From assembly GCF_002950945.1 (NCBI RefSeq), contig NZ_CP012673.1:14251501-14315500 (forward strand): 64,000 nt of DNA, read 5' to 3'. The number at the start of each line of letters is the position of its first letter. The stretch's first letter is position 1. Below the pieces are notes generated by a model. The model saw nothing but the letters and a program-made list of their open reading frames with translations, searched no databases and was not told where the DNA came from. This stretch comes from Sorangium cellulosum. GTDB lineage: Bacteria > Myxococcota_A > Polyangia > Polyangiales > Polyangiaceae. The position numbers and the translations under genes were made by a program. Below are positions 7,723-17,934 of the stretch, piece by piece.

Positions 7723-9704
7723 CGCCGCCCCACGCGGTGCTCCAGCTCCGGCCAGCCGACGCGCATCACCACCGGCCGGCCGTGCGGGCAGTGGCCGGCG
7801 AAGTCGACCTCGTCGAGCGCCGTGAGCAGCGCGCGCGCCTCCTCCGGCGCCACCGGGTCGCCCGCGCGCAGCGAGCCGTGGCAGGCCATCGTCGCCAGCG
7901 CGAGGTCCACCGCGCCCGAGAAGGCGCGCTCGCCCGAGTGGCTCAGCTCGTCCACGAGGTCGCGCACGAGGCGCTCGGGCGCCGCGCGGCGGAGCAGCGT
8001 CGGCACCGCGTGCACCGCGAGCTGCGCCGCGCCGGCCGCGCGGACGTCGAGCCCGAGCCGCGCGATCACCTCCTGCGCCTCCTCGATCAGCGACACCTCC
8101 GAGGCCGTCGCCGGCACCAGCACCGGGAACAGGAGCTTCTGCGTCGCGACGTCGCGGCCGTCGTACGACGCGCGCAGGCGGTGGAACGTCACGCGCTCGG
8201 CCGCGGCGTGTTGATCGAGGAAGTAGATCCCGTCCGGCCCCTCGCAGACGAAGTAGGTGTTCCGCACCTGGGCGAGGAAGCGCAGCGCTTTCCAGGCGAG
8301 CCTGGGCTCCGCCGCGACGAGCACGGGCCCGCCGCCGGTCGGGTAGGGCAGGGACGGCGGACCCGGCGCGACCGCAGGCTCACCGGGCTCGCCGAGCCGT
8401 CCGGGCAACACGCCGTCGGCCGCGCCCGCCGGCGCGGGCTCCGGGCGCGCCGGCGGGGCCCCGGCGAGGTCGCCGCCGAGCCCCCAGGGATCCCCCGGCG
8501 GCTCCTGCCGGCCGACCGCGGGCGGCTCCTGCCGGCCGACCGCGGGCGGCTCCGGCGCCGGACCGCTGGACCAGACCCAGGCGTCTCCGGGCGGCGGCGC
8601 CGCGTCGGCGAAGAGCTTGCCCTTGCGGCCCTGGAAGCCGCCCGGGGGCGGCGCGGGCAGGCCGAACGCCGCGGACACCTGCGCGGCGATGATCTTGTAC
8701 AGCGCGTCGGCCACGGCGCGACCGTCCGAGAAGCGGACCTCGGCCTTCTGCGGGTGCACGTTCACGTCCACGAGCTCGGTGGGCAGATCGATGAACACCG
8801 CGCCGATGGGGTACCGGCCCGGCTCGAGCACGCTGCCGTAAGCGAGCGCGACCGAGCGCGCCAGGGAGCGGTCGCGCACGTGCCGGCCGTTCACGAACAT
8901 CCACAACCAGCCGGCCCCCGAGCGGGCGCGCTCCGGCCGCGACACGAACGCCTCGACCGCGAGCGGCCCCCGCTCGCCCGCGCACGTCGCGAGCTCCTCG
9001 CCCTCGAGCACGGCGCGCACCCGCTCCGCGCGGCTCGTCGCGCGCAGCCACTCGCGCGCCACCCGCCCGTCGCGCGAGAGCACCAGCGTCACGCCCGGCT
9101 CGCCGAGCGCGATCGCCTGGCCGACCTCGGTGACGTGCGCCGACTCCGTCCCGACGGCGCGCAGGAATTTGCGCCGCGCGGGGACGTTGTAGAAGAGGTC
9201 GCGCACCTCGACCACGGTGCCGGCGGCGCACCCGCAGGGCATCGCCTGCGCCGCGCCGCCGCCCTCGATGCGGATCTCCGTCCCTTCCGCCTCGCCGTCG
9301 CGCCGGGTCCGCAGCGAGAAGCGGCTCACCGACGCGATGCTCGGGAGCGCCTCGCCGCGGAAGCCGAAGCTCCGGATGGTGCGGAGATCGTCGAGCCGGG
9401 CGATCTTGCTCGTCGCGTGGCGCAGCACCGCGAGCGAGGCGTCCTCGCGGCTCATCCCGCGCCCGTCGTCCGCGACCCGCACGAGGCCGACGCCGCCCGC
9501 CTCGATGTCGATCCGGACGCGGCGCGCGCCCGCGTCGAGCGCGTTCTCGACGAGCTCCTTCACCACGCTCGCCGGCCGCTCGACCACCTCGCCCGCCGCG
9601 ATCTGGTTGGCGAGATCGTCCGGGAGCACGGCGACCCGCCGCTCCTCGGGCTCGGCGGGCTTCGGTCGAGGATCCGCGCCGGCGATCCTCCCCGCGACGC
9701 TCAT
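7719..9704 (-). CDS. mutL: DNA mismatch repair protein MutL
   Basis: MutL links mismatch recognition by MutS to strand incision. The N-terminal GHKL ATPase is clear: 'LVENALDAGA', 'VADDGRGM' and 'SFGFRGEALPSIASVSRF'. A Pro/Gly-rich linker follows and contains a 24-base tandem duplication (about 8511-8558, giving PPAVGRQE twice). The C-terminal domain has 'FLDQHAAAERV' near residue 495 and 'GHCPHGRPVVMR' at the end. The endonuclease motif of nicking MutL proteins is DQHAxxExxxxE; here the last Glu is a His, though the CPHGRP motif is kept. It starts at ATG 9704, overlapping the upstream membrane-protein gene by four bases. Confidence 0.95.
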   Translation of the reverse strand: MSVAGRIAGADPRPKPAEPEERRVAVLPDDLANQIAAGEVVERPASVVKELVENALDAGARRVRIDIEAGGVGLVRVADDGRGMSREDASLAVLRHATSKIARLDDLRTIRSFGFRGEALPSIASVSRFSLRTRRDGEAEGTEIRIEGGGAAQAMPCGCAAGTVVEVRDLFYNVPARRKFLRAVGTESAHVTEVGQAIALGEPGVTLVLSRDGRVAREWLRATSRAERVRAVLEGEELATCAGERGPLAVEAFVSRPERARSGAGWLWMFVNGRHVRDRSLARSVALAYGSVLEPGRYPIGAVFIDLPTELVDVNVHPQKAEVRFSDGRAVADALYKIIAAQVSAAFGLPAPPPGGFQGRKGKLFADAAPPPGDAWVWSSGPAPEPPAVGRQEPPAVGRQEPPGDPWGLGGDLAGAPPARPEPAPAGAADGVLPGRLGEPGEPAVAPGPPSLPYPTGGGPVLVAAEPRLAWKALRFLAQVRNTYFVCEGPDGIYFLDQHAAAERVTFHRLRASYDGRDVATQKLLFPVLVPATASEVSLIEEAQEVIARLGLDVRAAGAAQLAVHAVPTLLRRAAPERLVRDLVDELSHSGERAFSGAVDLALATMACHGSLRAGDPVAPEEARALLTALDEVDFAGHCPHGRPVVMRVGWPELEHRVGRR

Positions 9705-10345
9705 GGCTCGTCGCTGGGGTCGACCGCCCGGGCGACCGCCTGGAAATACAGCCTGGTGCGCTCGCGCGTCATCGCCAGCGTGGCGGCGCCGAGGATGGCC
9801 AGCTCGAAGAGCACGAACCTCACCCGCTCGAAGGTCCACCAGACGCTCGGGTTCATGATGCCCTCGCGCTCGGGGGCGTCCGGCGGCAGCAGCGCGCCCG
9901 CCTGCGCCACCATGTCGATCCAGGCGCCGCGGACGCCGCGCGTGAGCGTGTACTCGACCGTCGCGAAGGCGAGGTTGGCGACCAGCACCTGGATCACGAA
10001 GCCGCGCGTGCCGGGGCGCCCGCCGAGCGCGAGCCCGCTCGCGACGACCAGCAGCCCGCCGAGGATCGCCTGCCCGATGCTGAGCGGGAAGGCGACGTCC
10101 CGGTGCAGGCTCAGGGCGCGCGCCTTCGCGGCGTCGAGCACGACCGCGAACTGGAACGGATCGGTGTGATCGCGCGCCTGCTGGGCCACGGCCGTGACGT
10201 CCGGGGCCGTGCCGCCCCGCAGGTACATGGCCGTCCCGCACCCGGCCATGAACCCGCGCACGCCCATGAGCCAGGTGAGCAGCATGGCGGCGACCAGGTA
10301 CCAGGGGCGCAGCGAGCGCGGGCGCGGAGGTCGGAACGAGTCCAC
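9701..10345 (-). CDS. Hypothetical inner-membrane protein
   Basis: This 214-residue protein has about four predicted membrane segments: near residues 15-35, 88-106, 115-135 and 175-195. A soluble loop of about 50 residues lies after the first segment. I recognise no family. It is the first gene of a three-gene operon and its stop overlaps the mutL start (ATGA), so it is translated together with mutL and miaA. That placement gives no hint of function, since unrelated membrane proteins often lead such operons. Divergent from it is the sigma-factor gene. Confidence 0.7.
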   Translation of the reverse strand: MDSFRPPRPRSLRPWYLVAAMLLTWLMGVRGFMAGCGTAMYLRGGTAPDVTAVAQQARDHTDPFQFAVVLDAAKARALSLHRDVAFPLSIGQAILGGLLVVASGLALGGRPGTRGFVIQVLVANLAFATVEYTLTRGVRGAWIDMVAQAGALLPPDAPEREGIMNPSVWWTFERVRFVLFELAILGAATLAMTRERTRLYFQAVARAVDPSDEP

Positions 10346-10610
10346 GTACTGGCGCCGTGTAGCACGTTCTCCGAGCCCGTGCGCTCCCTTCCTTGGCGAC
10401 CCTCCCGCGGCTCACCTGCCGCTGCCCGGCGTCCCCCCACGTCGCCGGCGTCTGCCGGCCTTTCCCGGCGTCTTGCCGGTGTTTCCCCCGCGCCTTGCCG
10501 GCGCTTACGCGCGCATCCCGGAGCGGGTAGCCTCGCGTCGCCGAGCCTGTGCGCCGCCGCAGGTGGCGCGACGCGGCAGGGCTGTACTAGAACTCCGAGA
10601 CGAGGTCCGG

Positions 10611-11899
<1,289 letters not shown>

Positions 11900-11903
<4 letters not shown>

Positions 11904-12778
11904 GCTCGTCGAGCGACAGCGCGCAGCGCGGGGCGGGCGGCCGCGGGTGCCTCTACGTGGTCGCGACGCCGATCGGCAACCTCGGCGACATCACGCTGCG
12001 GGCGGTCGAGACGCTGCGGGGCGTCGACCGGATCCTCGCGGAGGACACGCGGCGCGCCCGCGCGCTGCTCGGCCACCTCGGCGTCGCGGGCAAGCCGGTC
12101 GACCGCTTCGACGCGCACGCCTCGGAGGCGGACGCGGCGCGGGCGGCGGCGCGGCTCGCGGAGGGCGAGTCGATCGCCTTCATGACCGACGCCGGCACGC
12201 CGGTCGTCAGCGATCCGGGGACGGCGCTCGTGCGCGCGGCGGCCGAGGCGGGGGCGCGCGTGGTCGCGATCCCCGGGCCGAGCGCGGTGATGGCGGCGGT
12301 GAGCGCGTCGGGGCTGGTGACGGGGGGGTTCCGCTTCCTCGGGTTCTTGCCGCGCGGCGGGCGCGAGCGGCGCGAGGCGCTCGCGGTGGCGACGTCGACG
12401 CCGGAGGCGGTGGTGCTGTTCGAGTCGCCGCGGCGCTTCAACGAGACGCTGGCGGAGCTCGCCGAGCGGATGCCGGGGCGGCGCGCGGTCGTCGCGCGCG
12501 AGCTGACGAAGGTGCACGAGGAGATCCTGAGCGCGACGGTGGCGGAGCTCGCGGCCATGGAGCGGGAGTGGCTCGGGGAGATCACGCTCGTGCTGGGGCC
12601 CGCGGAGGCCGCGGCGGGCGCGCGGCCCGACGAGGAGGCGCTCGACGCGCGGATCGATCGGGAGCTCGCGCAGGGGAGGCGGGCGAAGCACATCGCGGAG
12701 GAGCTCTCGGTGGAGCTCGGGCTGCCGCGGAGGGAGATCTACGCGCGGGCGGTCGCGCGGCGCGAGCCGCGCGGGTAG
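11900..12778 (+). CDS. rsmI: 16S rRNA (cytidine(1402)-2'-O)-methyltransferase
   Basis: RsmI methylates the 2'-O of C1402 in the decoding centre of 16S rRNA. The N-terminal 'YVVATPIGNLGDITLRAVETL' is the diagnostic tetrapyrrole-methylase-fold start, followed by 'ILAEDTRRARALLGHL', 'AFMTDAGTPVVSDPG' and 'VVAIPGPSAVMAAVSASGL'; the middle has 'VLFESPRRFNETL' and 'RELTKVHEEI'. Length is normal for the family. It starts with GTG overlapping the sigma-factor stop, so the two are coupled, and it ends 10 bases from the convergent sugar-nucleotide gene. Confidence 0.95.
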
Positions 12779-12788
12779 GTGGCGCCGG

Positions 12789-13934
12789 TCACGTCAGCCG
12801 GCCGTGGCCCCGCGCCTTCAGGGCGTCGACCACGTGCTTCACGTCCTGCGCCCGGTCGCGCGGCACGACCAGCAGCGCGTCGTCGGTCTCGACCACCACG
12901 AGCCCCTCCACGCCGACGAGCGCGATCACCCGGCGCACTTCCGCGCCGCCTTCAGGGCGCGCGCGCAGATCGACCACGTGGTTGTCCCGCGCGTCGACCA
13001 GCACCGTCCCGTCGGGCGCGCTGTTGCCCTGGTCGTCCTTGCCGGCGAGCTCCCAGGCGCTCTGCCAGCTGCCGAGATCGCTCCAGCCGAAATCGCCGGG
13101 CACCACCGCGAGGCCGCCCACGTGCTCCATCACGCCGTGGTCGATGCTGACCGCCGGCAGGCGCGGGAACACGCGCATGACCGCCTCGGCCTCGGCCTCG
13201 GCGCCTTGCGCGGCGGCGCGGTCGATCTCGTCGAGCCCGTCGGCGAGCGCCGGCAGGTGGGCACGGATCGCCGCCGTCATGTCGCCCGCGCGGAAGATGA
13301 ACATCCCCGCGTTCCAGAGGAAGCGGCCGCTCGCGACGAACTCCGCCGCGCGCTCGCGGTTCGGCTTCTCGACGAAACGCAGCACCTTGCGGGGCGACGC
13401 GGGACCAGCCCCCGTCGCCTCCTCCGTCTCGATGTACCCGAACCCCGTCTCCGGGTGCGTCGGGCGGATGCCGATGGTGGTGATCGCGCCGTCCAGGGCC
13501 GACGCGACGGCGGCCTCCAGCACCTCGAGGAACCGCGGCACGTCGGCGATGTGGTGATCGCTCGGGAGCACCACCACGACCGCCCCGGGATCCTCGCGCG
13601 CGATGGTCGCCGCCGCCCACCCGATGCACGGCGCGGTGTTGCGCGGCGTCGGCTCGACGAGCAGGCGCCGCGCGGGCACCTCCGGCAGCGCGGCGCGCGT
13701 GGGCGCGACCAGGTGCTCGCCGGTCGCGATCCAGACGCGCTCCCAGCCGGCGCTCGCCCCGCCGCCGCGCGCGCAGAGCGGCAGCACCCGGCGCGCCGTG
13801 GCGGTGAGGAGCGGCTCGCCGCCGAGCAGCGGCAGGAGCTGCTTCGGCCGCGCCGCGCGCGACGCCGGCCAGAAGCGCGTGCCCGCGCCGCCGGCGAGGA
13901 TCAGGACGTGGACGGAGGGCTCGGCCGAATTCAT
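12789..13934 (-). CDS. manC: Mannose-1-phosphate guanylyltransferase
   Basis: The enzyme makes GDP-mannose from mannose-1-phosphate and GTP for glycan synthesis. The nucleotidyltransferase signature 'LILAGGAGTRFWPASR' followed by 'RPKQLLPLLGG' is at residues 11-37. Further marks are 'PTPRNTAPCIGWAA', 'VVVLPSDHHIAD', 'GFGYIET', 'RFVEKPN' and 'FLWNAGMFIF'. At 381 residues it is the short, single-domain form without the C-terminal phosphomannose isomerase. ATG 13934 has GAGGA about 8 bases upstream. Whether it serves exopolysaccharide or lipopolysaccharide cannot be told from the neighbours. Confidence 0.9.
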   Translation of the reverse strand: MNSAEPSVHVLILAGGAGTRFWPASRAARPKQLLPLLGGEPLLTATARRVLPLCARGGGASAGWERVWIATGEHLVAPTRAALPEVPARRLLVEPTPRNTAPCIGWAAATIAREDPGAVVVVLPSDHHIADVPRFLEVLEAAVASALDGAITTIGIRPTHPETGFGYIETEEATGAGPASPRKVLRFVEKPNRERAAEFVASGRFLWNAGMFIFRAGDMTAAIRAHLPALADGLDEIDRAAAQGAEAEAEAVMRVFPRLPAVSIDHGVMEHVGGLAVVPGDFGWSDLGSWQSAWELAGKDDQGNSAPDGTVLVDARDNHVVDLRARPEGGAEVRRVIALVGVEGLVVVETDDALLVVPRDRAQDVKHVVDALKARGHGRLT

Positions 13935-13985
13935 GAATAATCCTCGGAGGTTATCAGCACGTACTGTGGACGCGGAAGAGGCCGC

Positions 13986-14798
13986 TCAGGCGGGCCCGGG
14001 CAGGGCGCGCGCGTAGGCGGCCATCGCGAGGCCGAGCGGGACGACCCACAACGCGAGCGCGCCCGTGCGCCGCCGCTCGGCGAGCGCGCGGAGCGCGGCG
14101 GCGCCGGCCGCGGCGCTCAGGGCGGCGGCGAGCAGGCCGAGCGCGGCGGCGCCGGCCGCCGGCGCGGGGCCGTGGGGCGCGACGACGCCGGCGAGCCCCG
14201 AGGCGAGGAGCGCGGGGAGGCCCAGCGCGAGCGCGAGCTCGACGGCGCGCGCCGGCCTGACGCCGAGCCAGAGCAGCACCACGAGCGCCGCGCCGACGCG
14301 CGAGCCGCCGGGCAGCGCCGCGAGGCCGTGCGCCGCGCCGGCCGCGATCATCCCGGCGAGCGACGGCGCGTCGGCCGCGGCGCGCGGCGGGGCGAGCGCG
14401 GTGCTCGCGAGCGCCGCGCCGGTCGCGAGCAGGCCGAGCCCCGCCGCGAGCGGCGCCGCGGCCGCCGCCCCGGCGGGCCGGACCAGCGCCGCGACGACGA
14501 GGCTCGCCGCGGCGGCGGCCGCGAGCAGCGCCGCGTCGCGGGCGGGCGGCGAGTCCCGGAAGAGCGACGGCCGCAGGGCCGCGCGCAGGCCCTCGCCGAG
14601 CGCGGCGAGGAGCCGCCGCCGCACGGCGAGCGCGATCGCCGCGGCCGCCGCGAGGTCCTGCGCGGCGTCGAGCCACGCGCCGAAGGAGGCCGCGCCGAGC
14701 CACACCCGGGCCGCCGCGCCGTGCCCCGTGGCCGAGATCGGCAGCGCCTGCGCTGCCCCTTGAACGGCCGCGAGCACCGCCACGTCCACGAGACCCAC
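13986..14798 (-). CDS. UppP/BacA-like membrane protein with altered active site
   Basis: The protein is a polytopic, very Ala-rich membrane protein resembling undecaprenyl-diphosphatase. It aligns by eye with both family motifs: 'VQGAAQALPISATGH' at residues 12-26 for EGxTEFLPxSSTGH, and 'LPGGSRVGAAL' for the RPGxSRSG motif. However, both glutamates that serve catalysis in E. coli BacA (Glu17 and Glu21) are glutamines here (Gln13 and Gln17), while the Arg of the second motif is kept. It may be an inactive or re-purposed paralogue. The start is uncertain; GTG 14798 is chosen because it places the first motif at the usual distance, and the frame is open to 14930. Confidence 0.7.
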   Translation of the reverse strand: MGLVDVAVLAAVQGAAQALPISATGHGAAARVWLGAASFGAWLDAAQDLAAAAAIALAVRRRLLAALGEGLRAALRPSLFRDSPPARDAALLAAAAAASLVVAALVRPAGAAAAAPLAAGLGLLATGAALASTALAPPRAAADAPSLAGMIAAGAAHGLAALPGGSRVGAALVVLLWLGVRPARAVELALALGLPALLASGLAGVVAPHGPAPAAGAAALGLLAAALSAAAGAAALRALAERRRTGALALWVVPLGLAMAAYARALPGPA

Positions 14799-15051
14799 GT
14801 CCGACCGATACCGCAGCCCGGCGCGCCGTGTCGATGCCGAGCAGCGGCCCGAGCAGCGGACGGGCAGGGCTTCACGAGGGGCGCCGCGCCGCGGCGCGGG
14901 GCGCCACGACCCACACGCGCGCAGGCGCAACGCGCCGTCGTTCAGGGTTTGCCGGCTTGCCGTGGTTCATCTTTTCACCTACATAAACCCCCTGGATCTG
15001 GCGCTCTCTCGCCTGCGGCGAGGGGGGGCGAGCCGAGCGAGGTTCCGTTCG

Positions 15052-15570
15052 ATGTTGATGGCGTATGCCAGCGTGGCCGCGTTCTTCCTGGTGGCGATCG
15101 GCTTCGTGCTCGGCTCGATGCTGTTCGGGAAGCTGCTGCGCCCGAACAACATGTACGCCGAGAAGGTCGAGACCTACGAGTGCGGAGAGGCGCCCGTCGG
15201 TCCCGCGTGGTTCAACTTCAACCCGCGGTTTTACATCATCGCGCTCATCTACATCGTCTTCGACGTCGAGATCGCCTTCATCTATCCGGTCGCGGCGGTG
15301 TTCAAGCGGTGGGTCGACCAGGGGAGCGGGCTCTTCGCGTTCCTCGAGATCCTCCTCTTCGTGGCCATCCTGATGCTCGGGTTCGTCTATGTGTGGGTGA
15401 AGGGCGATCTCAACTGGATCCGCTCGATCAAGGGGGATCCGCGGGGCGCGCAGAACGTGACCAGCCGGACCCGGCCGCGCGTTTCACCGGCGGATGCGAG
15501 CGCGGACGGGAGCGCGCCGGCGGTCGCCGCGGAGCGGGCGGCCGTGGCGCAGGGAGGTGCGGCATCATGA
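15052..15570 (+). CDS. nuoA: NADH-quinone oxidoreductase subunit A
   Basis: NuoA is a small membrane subunit of respiratory complex I. Three hydrophobic segments are visible, with the family mark 'YECGEAPVGPAWFNFNPRFY' after the first and 'IVFDVEIAFIYP' in the second. About 45 residues of Ala/Ser-rich tail extend beyond the usual end. ATG 15052 is chosen because it begins just before the first helix and has GAGCGAGG upstream; the frame is open to 14962. The stop overlaps the nuoB start by four bases (ATGA), opening the nuoABCD operon. Confidence 0.93.
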   Translation: MLMAYASVAAFFLVAIGFVLGSMLFGKLLRPNNMYAEKVETYECGEAPVGPAWFNFNPRFYIIALIYIVFDVEIAFIYPVAAVFKRWVDQGSGLFAFLEILLFVAILMLGFVYVWVKGDLNWIRSIKGDPRGAQNVTSRTRPRVSPADASADGSAPAVAAERAAVAQGGAAS

Positions 15571-16121
15571 CATCAAACCCGAACCTGAACCTGATGGCCC
15601 CGCCCCGCGGGTGGGAAGCGAAGTACGAGGGCGACGGCGGCGGCGTCATCACGACGAGCGTCGACCAGACGGTCAACTGGCTGCTCAACTGGGGCCGCTC
15701 GAACAGCGTCTGGTACATGCTCTTCGGACTGGCCTGCTGCGCCATCGAGCTCATGCAGACCGGCGGCCCCCGCGGCGATCTCGAGCGCTTCGGCGCGGCG
15801 CCGCGGCCGAGCCCGCGTTCGAGCGACCTGTTCATCATCGCGGGGACGTTGACGTACAAGATGGCCCTCCGGGTGAAGCGCCTCTACGACCAGATGTCCG
15901 AGCCGCGCTTCGTCATCTCGATGGGGAGCTGCGCGAACTGCGGCGGGCTCTTCCAGTACGCCTATTCCGTCTGCAAGGGCGTGGATCAGATCATCCCGGT
16001 CGACGTCTACGTGCCCGGCTGCCCGCCGCGCCCCGAGGCGCTGCTCGAGGGGCTCCTGAAGATCCAGGAGAAGATCAAGAGCGAGCGCTTCCTCGATCGC
16101 CGCGGCGCGGCCGGCGGCTGA
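15567..16121 (+). CDS. nuoB: NADH-quinone oxidoreductase subunit B
   Basis: NuoB carries iron-sulfur cluster N2, the last electron carrier before quinone. The four cluster cysteines are in their usual contexts: 'GLACCAIELM', 'GSCANCGG' and 'VPGCPPRPEALLEGLL'. 'IIAGTLTYKMA' is also typical. Length (184 residues) is normal. It is coupled to nuoA by overlap and followed by nuoC after 22 bases. Confidence 0.95.
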   Translation: MTSNPNLNLMAPPRGWEAKYEGDGGGVITTSVDQTVNWLLNWGRSNSVWYMLFGLACCAIELMQTGGPRGDLERFGAAPRPSPRSSDLFIIAGTLTYKMALRVKRLYDQMSEPRFVISMGSCANCGGLFQYAYSVCKGVDQIIPVDVYVPGCPPRPEALLEGLLKIQEKIKSERFLDRRGAAGG

Positions 16122-16143
16122 TCCCTCGTCGCGCAGGGCCCCG

Positions 16144-16692
16144 ATGACACCCGAAGAGATCTTCCAGGCGCTCCAGGCGAAGCTCGGCGGAGAGGCGGTC
16201 TTCGACTTCCACCCGGTGTCCACGAAGGACCGCGACGCGTGGTTCCAGGTCGCGCCGGCGCGGATCGAGGAGGTGTGCCAGCACCTGCGCGAGGCGCCGG
16301 AGCTCGACTTCGATTACCTGGAGTGCATCACCGGCGTGGACTATCCCGATCTCAAGAAGATCGCGGTCGTCTACCATATCTATTCGTACACGAAGACGCG
16401 CCGCGTCGTCCTCAAGGCGCTGCTCGACCGGGAGAGCCCGGCGCTGCCGACCCTGGTCAACGTGTGGTCGGCCGCGAACTGGCAGGAGCGAGAGTGCTTC
16501 GACCTGCTCGGGGTGCGGTTCGAGGGGCACCCGGATCTCCGGCGCCTGCTCCTGCCGGAGGACTGGGAGGGGCACCCCCTCCGCAAGGACTGGCAGGAGA
16601 AGGCGGAGTACCACGGCATCCCGACGCAGCGCCCGAACCCCGTCGAGCTCTTCAGCATCAAGCTCCCGAAGAAGGACGCGGAGGCGTCATGA
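16144..16692 (+). CDS. nuoC: NADH-quinone oxidoreductase subunit C
   Basis: NuoC is a hydrophilic subunit of the connecting arm of complex I (the 30-kDa subunit). Diagnostic stretches are 'YLECITGVDYPDL', 'VNVWSAANWQERECFDLLGV' and 'LRRLLLPEDWEGHPLRKDW'. The length (182 residues) fits a separate, unfused NuoC. Its stop overlaps the nuoD start by four bases. Confidence 0.95.
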   Translation: MTPEEIFQALQAKLGGEAVFDFHPVSTKDRDAWFQVAPARIEEVCQHLREAPELDFDYLECITGVDYPDLKKIAVVYHIYSYTKTRRVVLKALLDRESPALPTLVNVWSAANWQERECFDLLGVRFEGHPDLRRLLLPEDWEGHPLRKDWQEKAEYHGIPTQRPNPVELFSIKLPKKDAEAS

Positions 16693-17855
16693 GCCAGGTC
16701 ATCCTCAGCGTGAGCCGCGAGGGCGCGGGGCCGGGCCACGAGACGGAAGACGAGATGACCCTCAACATGGGGCCTCATCACCCGTCGACCCACGGCGTGC
16801 TCCGCTTCATCATCTCCACGGACGGCGAGATCATCCGCAAGGCGGTGCCGGACGTCGGCTACCTGCACCGGAGCATCGAGAAGATCGGCGAGCGCTGCAC
16901 GTACAGCGGCTTCATGCCGTACACCGACCGCGTCGACTACATCGCGGCGATGTTCGCCAACGAGGCCTGGGCGAGCGCCTGCGAGAAGCTGATGGGCATC
17001 GAGGTGCCGAAGCGGGCTCAGTACCTGCGCGTCATCTCCTGCGAGCTCAACCGGATCGGGAGCCACATGATCGCGCTCGGCGCGATGGCGATGGACGTCG
17101 GCGCCGTGACCCCCTTTCCGTGGGCGCTGCGCGAGCGCGAGCACATCAACGACTTCACCGAGGAGCTGTGCGGCGCGCGCCTCACCTACAACTACCACCG
17201 CATCGGCGGCGTCTCGTTCGACATGCCGAAAGGGTGGGCCGACAAGGTGAAGCGGTGGCTCGACCACTTCGAGCCGATCATGATCGAGTTCGACCGGCTC
17301 ATCAGCCTGAACGACATCTTCATCAAGCGGCTCGCGAACGTCGCGGTGGTCACGGCCGAGGAGGCGAAGGACTGGGGGCTCGTGGGGCCCAACCTGCGCG
17401 CGTCCGGCGTGAAATGGGATCTCCGGAAGGAGGACGGCTACTCGGTGTATCCGGAGCTCGAGTTCGACGTCCCCGTGGGCCGGGGGCGCTACGGGACCGT
17501 GGGCGACTGCTGGGACCGGTTCTACGTGCGGGTCGAGGAGTGCCGCGAGTCGGCGAAGATCCTCCGGCAGGCGCTCGAGAGGATCGACGAGCACCCGGAG
17601 GACGACATCCTCGGCAAGCTGCCGAAGAAGATGAGGCCCGAGGGCGAGGCGTACGCGCGGATCGAGAGCGCCCGCGGGGACATGGGCTGCTACGTCGTCG
17701 GCCGGGGCGCGGAGGAGCCGTACCGGGCGCGGTTCAGGACCGGGAGCTTCACGGCGATGGGGATGATCGAGGCGAAGAGCCCCGGGCTGTTCCTGGCCGA
17801 CCTCGTGGCGCTCATCGCGAGCTTCGACGTGGTCGCGCCCGAGATCGACCGGTAG
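16689..17855 (+). CDS. nuoD: NADH-quinone oxidoreductase subunit D
   Basis: NuoD (49-kDa subunit) forms the quinone-binding pocket together with NuoB. The family marks are 'MTLNMGPHHPSTHGVLR', 'DVGYLHRSIEKIGE', 'YTDRVDYIAAM', 'RGDMGCYVV' and the C-terminal 'VAPEIDR'. The protein is complete (388 residues). It ends the nuoABCD group; no nuoE or later subunit follows, so the rest of complex I must be encoded elsewhere. Confidence 0.95.
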   Translation: MSQVILSVSREGAGPGHETEDEMTLNMGPHHPSTHGVLRFIISTDGEIIRKAVPDVGYLHRSIEKIGERCTYSGFMPYTDRVDYIAAMFANEAWASACEKLMGIEVPKRAQYLRVISCELNRIGSHMIALGAMAMDVGAVTPFPWALREREHINDFTEELCGARLTYNYHRIGGVSFDMPKGWADKVKRWLDHFEPIMIEFDRLISLNDIFIKRLANVAVVTAEEAKDWGLVGPNLRASGVKWDLRKEDGYSVYPELEFDVPVGRGRYGTVGDCWDRFYVRVEECRESAKILRQALERIDEHPEDDILGKLPKKMRPEGEAYARIESARGDMGCYVVGRGAEEPYRARFRTGSFTAMGMIEAKSPGLFLADLVALIASFDVVAPEIDR

Positions 17856-17934
17856 CCTGGAGCTTCAGCCGCGCGTCTTGCGCCACGTCAACGACGCCGA
17901 CGCCGCCATGGAGCGCCATCGGGTCGACGCTGCC

